DNA from: an uncultured delta proteobacterium
Lineage (GTDB): Bacteria; Desulfobacterota; Syntrophorhabdia; Syntrophorhabdales; Syntrophorhabdaceae
Length of the DNA stretch: 21,514 bases
Assembly: GCA_903872255.1 (NCBI GenBank)
Contig: CAIQJW010000020.1
Span: 1 to 21,514, forward strand
Direction of reading: 5' to 3'
Shown here: one piece after another, positions 7,729 to 14,614 of the stretch
Position numbering within the stretch: position 1 is the stretch's first letter
How the letters are laid out: the number at the start of each line of letters is the position of its first letter
Position numbers and translations under genes: made by a program
The notes under the pieces: model-generated
What the model saw: only the letters and a program-made list of their open reading frames with translations
Told to the model about the DNA's origin: nothing
Database searches by the model: none

Positions 7729-9201
7729 TTATCTTCCCTTTTCCGCGTTGCCGGCAATGCGCTTATCCGTCGCGGCAAATCGCAAGAAACCGCCAATGTT
7801 GGCGAAAAACCTCTTCCAGCTGTCGGGGGACCGCCAGATCATGGTTATATAATCAAAGAGTATCTTCGGCCGCATAAGGTGCTTCCTGTAAAATCTCGTA
7901 AAGAGTTTTTCAAGGATCCTCTTCGTCATCCCCCGGGGAATGAAAAGGAAATTCATGCAGTCCATCCTTGCCCAGTCTTCTTCAAATGTTCCAAGCTCAC
8001 GGGCATTCTCGTAGAGGGGCGTACCGGGAAAGGGGGTAAACTTTGACACATTGATGTCATCAATGGGCAGGGAGAAGACGAAATCCATGCTCTTTTTAAT
8101 GCTCTCCCGAGTTTCACCGGGCAGGCCCATCATCAAAAGGCCCTTCACGCGCATACCTGCCTTCTTGATCACCCTGATCTTTTCAGCAAGCATGTCAAGG
8201 TCTGCGTTCTTCCGATGCTGTGCGAGAAGTTCCTCGTCGCCCGTTTCGATGCCGAGACTGATCATCCAGCACCCCGCCTGCCTCATCATGCCGGCCAGGT
8301 CGCTGTCGATATGCTCGGCACGTACGGCACAGTTAAAGGTCATGCCGAGCGGCCCGTCTGTCATCTTGCGGGCAAAATCCGTGACCCGTTTACGGTTAAA
8401 GGTGAATTGGTCATCGTAGAAATTGACGTGGCGGATATGGAAACGGTCCTTGAGGTATTTCAGGTGCTCATAGAGATACTCCGCAGAGTTGTAGCGGAAA
8501 CTGTTCCGGAAGACGGAACGGTCGCAATAGCTGCAGGAATAAGGGCAGCCGCGGCTCGATATACAGCTTGAACTGGGGACCTTCGGATAATTGAAGATGG
8601 GAAGCTTGTACGCCTCGGGGTACCCGGGGAGCTTTTCGTACGCGGGAAAAGGAAGGCTGTCAAGGTCGAGCCCCTTCTTCCGATAGCCGGTAAAGAACGG
8701 GTTGCCTTCTTCATCACGGTACGCAATGCCCTCAATGCCAGGCAGGCCTCCCGTCTGTCCACCGCTTCGAAGAAGCTCTTCGAGGGTCTCTTCGCCTTCT
8801 CCGACAATGCAAAAATCGACCTCGGGGAAGTCTTCGAGGATCCTTGTCTTTAAAGCGGATACGTGCGGTCCTCCGAAGACCGTTTTTATACGCGGCTCGA
8901 TGCTCTTTGCCAGGCTCGCGATGCGGACCCCGTCCAGGAAGCTCGATGTGGTGCAGCTGAGCCCGATAAAGGCGGGCCGCTGCCCCGTTAAATAATCCCT
9001 GATGAAGGGATCCGACAGGGGGGAGGCGTAGCAGTCGATGATATCCGCTCCAATGTTGTCTCTTTCCAGGAAGGCGGCGATACTGGCAAGGCCGAGCGGC
9101 GGCATGATATTCGCCATTCGCGAGATATCGCGCCCGGCATTTTCCGACCCGTAACCCAAGGGGTGGACGAGCGGGATCCTGTCCTCATTCAACGTCGTCA
9201 T
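7729..9201 (-). CDS. B12-binding domain radical SAM protein (1)
   Basis: A 490-residue protein with an N-terminal cobalamin-binding Rossmann domain (MPPLGLASIAAFLE about 33-46, VFGGPHVSALKT about 108-119, FCIVGEGEETLEELL 130-144) and a radical SAM core with the iron-sulfur motif C219-PYS-C223-SY-C226, followed by NFYDDQFTF and GIETGDEELL (SAM-contact strands) and LLMMGLPGET. The family includes B12-dependent C-methylases and cyclising enzymes acting on unreactive carbons, usually in anaerobes. The C-terminus (about 440-480) is rich in aromatic and basic residues, possibly membrane-facing. It is the third of three consecutive radical SAM genes, 20 bases before the glycosyltransferase fusion. 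Exact reaction unknown; a modification of the ACP-bound or lipid-bound chain is inferred from context. Confidence 0.88.
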   Translation of the reverse strand: MTTLNEDRIPLVHPLGYGSENAGRDISRMANIMPPLGLASIAAFLERDNIGADIIDCYASPLSDPFIRDYLTGQRPAFIGLSCTTSSFLDGVRIASLAKSIEPRIKTVFGGPHVSALKTRILEDFPEVDFCIVGEGEETLEELLRSGGQTGGLPGIEGIAYRDEEGNPFFTGYRKKGLDLDSLPFPAYEKLPGYPEAYKLPIFNYPKVPSSSCISSRGCPYSCSYCDRSVFRNSFRYNSAEYLYEHLKYLKDRFHIRHVNFYDDQFTFNRKRVTDFARKMTDGPLGMTFNCAVRAEHIDSDLAGMMRQAGCWMISLGIETGDEELLAQHRKNADLDMLAEKIRVIKKAGMRVKGLLMMGLPGETRESIKKSMDFVFSLPIDDINVSKFTPFPGTPLYENARELGTFEEDWARMDCMNFLFIPRGMTKRILEKLFTRFYRKHLMRPKILFDYITMIWRSPDSWKRFFANIGGFLRFAATDKRIAGNAEKGR

Positions 9202-9213
9202 ATTCCATCTCTT

Positions 9214-10569
9214 TTAGTTCCTGCCAAAATTAACCAGCCTGTCCCATAAAAGGCCCCGATAACCCAGGCTGTTCATTTTTTTCATGAGCCGGGCCCCTTC
9301 TGAAGGGGGGAAGATCCTGTCCATGCGTCCCTCAAACGCGTTCTTGATAGTATCGTTCATTCTCTCCCTGTCTATGCCCGGTGAAAAATAATACGACGGC
9401 TTCAAGAGAGGGGTTCCTTTCGCAATGATCCCTTCTTCGATTGCCCGTACATGGAGTGTGGTGCCAGGCAAGATACGGATACCGGAAAATGCCATGACCA
9501 TGCAGTTTTTGAGGAGGTTGAGGTTATGCAGGCCTTCGTCGATGGATTCTCGCGTCTCGCCGGGACCACCGAACATGACATAGTGGGCACAGGGGACGCG
9601 CGCCTCAACGGCGGCGTCGTTGAAGGCGTAAATGTCGTCAAAGGTAAACCCCTTGTTAAGGCCCAAAAGGGCCGCATCGCTTGCGGCATCGCTCCCCAAC
9701 TCGACGGCGTAGAGCCCGGAACGTTTCAGCAGGTCCCACCCGCCTTTATCGATCCCGGCGGGACGGAAGAAGGCGGTCCATTTGACATTCAACTCCCGCC
9801 GCACCAGGGCCTCGGCAATCTCGAGGTAATGGCCCTTCCCGTCATTGAAAACGGAATCGGTGAAATACAGCGTGTCGATCCCGTACGAGTCCTTGAGGTG
9901 CTGCAAGTGATCGGCGACATCGTCCGGCGCTCCATATCGGACCGTATGGCCTTCAAGGACCGGATAGGTACAGTAGGCGCAGTGGTGCGGGCAGCCGCGC
10001 TTTGTCACCATGTTCACCATGCCGCTTTGCTCCGTATAGAACTTTACCAGGCCCGGCTCCCACATGGGGTTCGTTGCCGCAGCATTCAGGGGCGCGTCGC
10101 GGTGGCGGCTCATCGTTATTCGGGGTATGGCCTTACCTTCGACGAGTGCGTCGATAAGGCCACATATAACGTGTTCACCCTCCCCGACAACGCCGTAGTC
10201 TCCCCCAAGGTAGTTAAGGATCTCTTCCGGCATGATAGAAAAAGCCGATCCTCCGATAATGACGGGGACCCTCGTTGCCTCCCTGACGACCTTCATCAAA
10301 CGGAGGTCGGCCGAAAGATACCACCTGTCCTCAGGGTCGCATGAGTCAACCGAATCAATATTGCGCAGCGATATACCCACGTAATGGGGATCGAAACGGG
10401 AGATCACTCCCTTGAGCCGTTCATCCGATGCGTCCTCGGCGAGAAGGTCGAACTGGCGGACATCGTGGCCGCCGGCAGCCAGCGCGGCGGAAACTGTCGC
10501 CATTCCGATAGGGTAGACAGGATACGGGTCTTGAGATGTGTTGGTGGAGATCATCAAGACCCTGCTCAC
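9214..10569 (-). CDS. B12-binding domain radical SAM protein (2)
   Basis: A 451-residue protein with an N-terminal cobalamin-binding domain (VYPIGMATVSAALAAGGHDV 18-37, VIIGGSAFS about 103-111, YGVVGEGEHV 125-134) and the radical SAM cluster motif C193-PHH-C197-AY-C200, then LYFTDSVFNDGKGHY and VELGSDAASDAAL and YVMFGGPGETRESI. It starts with GTG, overlapping the stop of the preceding radical SAM gene by 4 nt (GTGA), so the two are translationally coupled. It shares the general plan of its neighbours but differs clearly in sequence, so it is not a recent duplicate. Reaction unknown. Confidence 0.87.
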   Translation of the reverse strand: MSRVLMISTNTSQDPYPVYPIGMATVSAALAAGGHDVRQFDLLAEDASDERLKGVISRFDPHYVGISLRNIDSVDSCDPEDRWYLSADLRLMKVVREATRVPVIIGGSAFSIMPEEILNYLGGDYGVVGEGEHVICGLIDALVEGKAIPRITMSRHRDAPLNAAATNPMWEPGLVKFYTEQSGMVNMVTKRGCPHHCAYCTYPVLEGHTVRYGAPDDVADHLQHLKDSYGIDTLYFTDSVFNDGKGHYLEIAEALVRRELNVKWTAFFRPAGIDKGGWDLLKRSGLYAVELGSDAASDAALLGLNKGFTFDDIYAFNDAAVEARVPCAHYVMFGGPGETRESIDEGLHNLNLLKNCMVMAFSGIRILPGTTLHVRAIEEGIIAKGTPLLKPSYYFSPGIDRERMNDTIKNAFEGRMDRIFPPSEGARLMKKMNSLGYRGLLWDRLVNFGRN

Positions 10570-11831
10570 GGGTTGGTGCTCTCTTTTTTGAAAGAACGCC
10601 GCTCCCTCACATTGTACCTGCGGTATGTGCCGTCTTCCATCTCCCGGCGGATGACGTTCCTGAAGAGCTCGCCCATTCTGAGCTGATAACCGTTCTTCCC
10701 GTAGAAGGTATCCCAGGCGTAATAGTAGAGTTCCTGGAGTTTTTCCGGGGTCATATTTTTCGGCTGGAACACCACCCTGTCTGCCGTGTAGTGCAGCCAG
10801 TTGTTGTCTATGATCCTCCCCTCGCTTTGAAGCCGCTCCCTGATGGGGGAGTGGGCAAAGGGCGTCAGGATGGTAAACTCCGCCATATCGACACCGATCT
10901 GACCGATGAAGTCCACGAGGCGCTTGATATAGTCCTCATCGTGATCGTCGGTGCCGAGTATGATGGTGCCCTCAACTCCGATCCCGCGGTCTTTCAACCG
11001 CTCGACCCTCCTGCGGATCTTGTCGGAGGTATCGAAGATCGCTTGGTAGACGTACCAGCACCCGGCGTCGGCGGCAAGGGACAGGACCTCGTCGTCGTCA
11101 AGGATGGGATGGCAAACCCACTTTTTCTTGAGGGGGACCATGGCCTTGAACAGGTCGATCAGCCACTGGCGTTCCTGCGCAAGTGAGTTATCTACAAGAA
11201 AGAGGCGATTGTTGGGGATCGACATCATTTCTTCGATCACCTTGTCGACCGGCCGCGGCCTGAATTGCCTTCCGCCCAGGAAGCCGACGCAGCAGGGGAA
11301 GCAATTGAATTTGCACCCCCGCGACGCGTGGACGAGGTCCACCATCTGGACGCCGCGATAATTGTAAAGGTCCCTTTTGAGAAGGTCGCGCCTGGCCGGG
11401 GACACAAGGCCGATATCGGGACGGTCATCAAGATGGTCGTACACGGGTTTGAGGCGGCCCTCTTCCAGGTCCTTAATGACCTGAGGGAAGCGTCCTTCGG
11501 CCTCTCCAATGAAGATGGCATCGGCGTGCCCGGCCAACTCGCCGGCGTGCAGAGTGGTGGCAATGCCGCCGAATACGACCGGTATTCCCCGCGCCCGGTA
11601 TTGCCGTGATATCTCGAACGCCCTGGGGAGCTGGCATGTAAGCATGACCGACACGGCGACGATGTCGGGCGAATCGGTGAGCGGATAGTCCTCAACGTTC
11701 TCGTCGATAAATGTAATATCAACCCCTTCGGGGACGGCCGCGGCAAAGACCACCGGCCCGTGGGGCGGGAGATGAAACTCCGTCTGCCTCTCAAGCTTGG
11801 GCCATTTTGGGTAGATCAGTGTCATCTTCAT
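10566..11831 (-). CDS. B12-binding domain radical SAM protein (3), HpnP/BchE-like
   Basis: A 421-residue protein: cobalamin-binding N-terminal domain (LIYPKWP, DIVAVSVMLTCQLPRAFEIS 56-75, VVFGGIATTLHAGE 85-98, AIFIGEAEGRFPQVIKDLE 105-123), a linker PARRDLLKRDLY, and the radical SAM motif C173-KFN-C177-FP-C180, followed by a fourth adjacent cysteine (C181). The middle order and the ILGTDDHDEDYIKRLVDFI segment resemble the branch containing the hopanoid C-2 methylase HpnP and bacteriochlorophyll methylases, so a B12-dependent C-methylation of a lipid is a reasonable guess. It is the first radical SAM gene of the trio, after a 73-base gap from the ketosynthase pair. The ribosome binding site is weak and distant from the ATG. 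Confidence 0.86.
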   Translation of the reverse strand: MKMTLIYPKWPKLERQTEFHLPPHGPVVFAAAVPEGVDITFIDENVEDYPLTDSPDIVAVSVMLTCQLPRAFEISRQYRARGIPVVFGGIATTLHAGELAGHADAIFIGEAEGRFPQVIKDLEEGRLKPVYDHLDDRPDIGLVSPARRDLLKRDLYNYRGVQMVDLVHASRGCKFNCFPCCVGFLGGRQFRPRPVDKVIEEMMSIPNNRLFLVDNSLAQERQWLIDLFKAMVPLKKKWVCHPILDDDEVLSLAADAGCWYVYQAIFDTSDKIRRRVERLKDRGIGVEGTIILGTDDHDEDYIKRLVDFIGQIGVDMAEFTILTPFAHSPIRERLQSEGRIIDNNWLHYTADRVVFQPKNMTPEKLQELYYYAWDTFYGKNGYQLRMGELFRNVIRREMEDGTYRRYNVRERRSFKKESTNP

Positions 11832-11904
11832 GATTTATTCAATACCTTCCTGGGTTCCTTAATTAGTGTCAGGCCGGCGAAGGCCATCATCCGATACGGC
11901 GTTG

Positions 11905-12621
11905 TCACCGGATCAAGTGGGGAAGACATCCTTGAAAAAGCGATGCCAGGCTTTGTATCTCAACCCCGTTGAAGAGGACGTCCCCCCTTAAGGTCATATC
12001 GAGCCCGCCGTATGACAATGATGCGTCGGGCGGATGTTTCTCAAGGACAAAGAACAACGCACCGGCCGCCATTTCCACGTGATAGGGAAAGAGCGGGGGG
12101 CATCCCGGATCGGAGGTGCCCACGATCATCATAGGGTTCTCGTCGAGGAACATGCTCTCAAGAGCCAGCTTGAGACCTTCTGTCCCCCCCGGCTCAGCTC
12201 CATTGACGGCAAAGCCCGGCCCGGTGAGTCCGAAACGAATGGCGGCCTCTCCGAGAAATATGTTGGGGAGCGTTAAGGCAAAGAGGTTGGGGCTTGCGAG
12301 ATTGCCTCCGTTAGCGATCACCTGTTCAAAATACTCCATGTCCGTGGCAAGGCAACCGTATATCGAGGAAACAATGATGCCCGCGGTGCGCTTTTCATTG
12401 AGTTGGTCCTGCTTGGCGTCTTTCAGGGCAAAGGCAATGGCGGCAAGGCCCAGTTTCGAATACTCGTCAAGCCTGCCGAAACGGGGTGAGACCTCGCCGA
12501 AGACCATCCTGCTCACAATCTTCGGCAGCTCCCCGTCTTTCGACTGGAGTACTTGATGGCGGCGCCCGGACCCCATGGTTTCCGTGGAAACCCACCCGAC
12601 TCCGGTAATTGCCGCGATCAT
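11905..12621 (-). CDS. Half-length ketosynthase-like protein (ApeC/chain-length-factor type)
   Basis: A 238-residue protein with only the N-terminal half of the thiolase fold of a beta-ketoacyl synthase (PRFGRLDEYSKLGLAAIAFA, FGLTGPGFAVNGAEPGG, MMIVGTSDPGCPP). The cysteine position aligns with Glu143 in NGAEPGG, and the histidine-bearing C-terminal half is absent, so it cannot condense. In length and form it matches the short 'beta-ketoacyl synthase, N-terminal' proteins of aryl-polyene clusters, which act as chain-length factors for a full KS. It overlaps the preceding complete KS by 4 nt (ATGA), supporting a KS/CLF heterodimer. The frame ends in a normal stop with no KS sequence after it, so it is naturally short and not obviously truncated. 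Confidence 0.8.
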   Translation of the reverse strand: MIAAITGVGWVSTETMGSGRRHQVLQSKDGELPKIVSRMVFGEVSPRFGRLDEYSKLGLAAIAFALKDAKQDQLNEKRTAGIIVSSIYGCLATDMEYFEQVIANGGNLASPNLFALTLPNIFLGEAAIRFGLTGPGFAVNGAEPGGTEGLKLALESMFLDENPMMIVGTSDPGCPPLFPYHVEMAAGALFFVLEKHPPDASLSYGGLDMTLRGDVLFNGVEIQSLASLFQGCLPHLIR

Positions 12622-13769
12622 GCCGGGCCCCTTTCAAGGACGATGGCCGCGTTGATCCCACCGAAACCGGAGTTGGTCGTGAGACACACATCGCCTGTCA
12701 GCGAAACCACCGACGCGCTCACACAACCCTCGGCGCCTTGTTCCGGGTCCTTAAACCCTGCCGTGGGAGGGACCGTTCTTTCAGCAAGGGCCTTTGCTGC
12801 CAGGGCCACTTCAATACCCCCGGCTGCTCCCGTGGTATGCCCTATATTCCCCTTCGCGGAATAGATGGGTATCCTCCGCCCGCCAAAGACGCGACGGAAG
12901 GCGGTCAGCTCCATGAGGTCGTTATACAGGGTCCCGGTGCCGTGGGCACTGACGGCCGAGATATCCGATTCATTTAAGGCCGAGCGCGAAAGCGCCTGCT
13001 CTATTGCCGACACGAGACCCGAGCCGTCGGGGTCGGGGGAGGTGATGTGGAAGGCGTCGTTTGACGCACCCCAGCCACGCACCACGGCGACACAGTCACG
13101 AGCCTCTCTTAGGGCACGCTCTTCACTCATTAAGACGAGCGCGGCAGCTCCGTCGCCTAAGGTCAAACCGCTGCGCGCCCTGTCAAAGGGCCGGCAGGGA
13201 GACGCCGAGACGACCTTCAACGCCGAGAAACCGGAAAAGGTAAATTCGGTAACAACGTCGGCGCAACAGATGAGAACCGCATCGGCACGGCCCGAAGCTA
13301 TCAGTCCGGCCCCCCTGGCGATGGCAATGGTCGACGAAGCGCAGGATGCGCTGATATTGATGCCTGTTGTTCGAAGACCCAGCTTTTGCGAGATGAGCTC
13401 AGGGAGAGAGGACAGGAGTATATCCGGGACACGGGCCGGTTGTCCGCGCTTAAGTTTTTCAAGGTTATCTATCCCCATTTTTGTCGTTGCCGTAATGAGA
13501 GCCGTATCAGGCGGCACCGGCTGCATGTTTGCGAAAAGTTGCTCGACGAGGGCAGCTATCATCGACCTATCCTGCGACGTCGCGAGTCCCTCGATGCAGG
13601 CCGCCATGCGTGCGTAATACCCTTCGACAGGGAAACGGCTTATCTCCCGGATCGCCGAGACCCCATTGACGACACCTTCCCAGGTGTCCGTGAGGTCCTT
13701 CCCGAGGGCCGTAACAACATTAGCGTCAACGATCCAGATCTTTGCTATTTCAGTTCTCCCGCTTTCCAT
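12618..13769 (-). CDS. Beta-ketoacyl-ACP synthase (FabF-like, paired with CLF-like protein)
   Basis: A 383-residue ketosynthase with Cys143 in SASCASSTIAIA, His276 in SAHGTGT and His311 in KGNIGHTTGAAGG, followed by the C-terminal NSGFGGINAAIVLE; all three catalytic residues are present. It condenses malonyl-ACP units. Its start lies 25 nt inside the preceding thioesterase gene, and its end overlaps the CLF-like gene by 4 nt. No strong Shine-Dalgarno precedes the ATG, consistent with coupled translation. By gene order and partner it is the best candidate for the chain-elongating polyene KS of this operon. Confidence 0.92.
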   Translation of the reverse strand: MESGRTEIAKIWIVDANVVTALGKDLTDTWEGVVNGVSAIREISRFPVEGYYARMAACIEGLATSQDRSMIAALVEQLFANMQPVPPDTALITATTKMGIDNLEKLKRGQPARVPDILLSSLPELISQKLGLRTTGINISASCASSTIAIARGAGLIASGRADAVLICCADVVTEFTFSGFSALKVVSASPCRPFDRARSGLTLGDGAAALVLMSEERALREARDCVAVVRGWGASNDAFHITSPDPDGSGLVSAIEQALSRSALNESDISAVSAHGTGTLYNDLMELTAFRRVFGGRRIPIYSAKGNIGHTTGAAGGIEVALAAKALAERTVPPTAGFKDPEQGAEGCVSASVVSLTGDVCLTTNSGFGGINAAIVLERGPA

Positions 13770-14206
13770 TTTTCACGAAAGGCTTTAAAAAAAGGCGGTG
13801 GGGCAAGGAAAAGATTGTTGTTTGTGTCGAGCAGAACCTGGACCGTGTAGCCCGTCGTCGCCACCTCGTTCGTGCTGTCCCGTATGATGAACTCGTAGTT
13901 TATCCTCGTGGCGTCAGACCAGTGGAAGATGCTTTCAATGGTAAAGTGCTCCATCAATCTCAAAGGGCGAAAATAGTCGAAGTGCAGCTTTCTGATGGGC
14001 GCGATAACCCCGTTGTTGTAAAAATCCAGGTACCCTACGCCGTATTTTTCACCAAGGGCCACCCGGGCATCCTCAAAATAGCCCGCATAACGGCCGTGCC
14101 AGACTATGCCCAGGGGGTCCGTTTCTTCAAACCGTACCCGGCGTGAGACCGTGGCCCTCAAAGGCTCCGGGTCTCCCTCTTTGTTCCTGAAATAAGGCTT
14201 CTGCAT
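13745..14206 (-). CDS. YbgC-like acyl thioesterase (4HBT hotdog)
   Basis: A 153-residue single hotdog-domain protein. FEETDPLGIVWHGRYAGYFE (26-45) is the active-site segment of the YbgC/4-hydroxybenzoyl-CoA thioesterase family, with catalytic Asp30 and His37. It hydrolyses acyl-CoA or acyl-ACP thioesters and may release or proofread the chain. GGAAGGAAG precedes its ATG and overlaps the stop of the dehydratase-like gene 5 bases upstream. A thioesterase in this position is standard in aryl-polyene-type clusters. Free-acid release versus editing cannot be told from sequence. Confidence 0.88.
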   Translation of the reverse strand: MQKPYFRNKEGDPEPLRATVSRRVRFEETDPLGIVWHGRYAGYFEDARVALGEKYGVGYLDFYNNGVIAPIRKLHFDYFRPLRLMEHFTIESIFHWSDATRINYEFIIRDSTNEVATTGYTVQVLLDTNNNLFLAPPPFFKAFREKWKAGELK

Positions 14207-14211
14207 ATCTT

Positions 14212-14595
14212 CTACTTCCTTCCGATGATTTTCATGATGAAAGAGGCTGCCACCCCTTGTGCCGTAGTGATGTTCACCTCAAAGGCCGGTTCGTCCTCGG
14301 GTCCGTATTCCCTGCATTCCACGGTGATCGTCTGGTCAGGGCGGACCTCTATGCGGAATTTGGCCCTTTCCATGGAAGACAATTCACAGGGACATCCTTT
14401 CAGTTCTTCAACGACCGCCATGGCTGCCATGACCTCAACAAAGGCGGGCAGAACCGGATATCCCGGAAAATGCCCGGAAAAACCGATAAAGGATGGCGGG
14501 AAACAGTACCGCCTTGAAGCCCTTTGATGTTCAATAACCTCCATCTGCGTGTCGGCACATTTTACGATCTCTGCCTTCAACGTGTTCATTGCCAT
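14212..14595 (-). CDS. FabZ/ApeI-like hotdog dehydratase with altered active site
   Basis: A 127-residue hotdog protein. FSGHFPGYPVLPAFVEVMAA (39-58) is the FabA/FabZ active-site segment with His42. In FabZ the catalytic Glu lies 14 residues after this His; here that position is Met56, with a Glu only at 54. So it either uses a shifted residue or needs a partner. A second dehydratase (17655-18089) in the same operon has its own His and Glu, so a heterodimer or division of labour is possible. Expected reaction: dehydration of 3-hydroxyacyl-ACP to trans-2-enoyl-ACP. GAGG precedes the ATG at 14595; a second ATG is six bases further in. Confidence 0.78.
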   Translation of the reverse strand: MAMNTLKAEIVKCADTQMEVIEHQRASRRYCFPPSFIGFSGHFPGYPVLPAFVEVMAAMAVVEELKGCPCELSSMERAKFRIEVRPDQTITVECREYGPEDEPAFEVNITTAQGVAASFIMKIIGRK

Positions 14596-14614
14596 GTAAG
14601 AGGCCTCATATCCG

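Noticed and set aside
9451..10344. Long + strand open frame of 297 codons opposite the second radical SAM gene
   Set aside because: Antisense to a gene with clear B12 and radical SAM motifs; no domain or ribosome binding site of its own was recognised.
11832..11904. 73-base gap between the KS/CLF pair and the radical SAM trio as a separate promoter or terminator
   Set aside because: Only a 4-bp GGCC/GGCC inverted repeat and no T tract or promoter-like boxes were found; simplest reading is a continuous operon.
11905..12621. Half-length KS as a frameshifted full-length ketosynthase
   Set aside because: Sequence after the stop does not encode the missing KS C-terminal half in any frame I could recognise, and the length fits the short CLF family.
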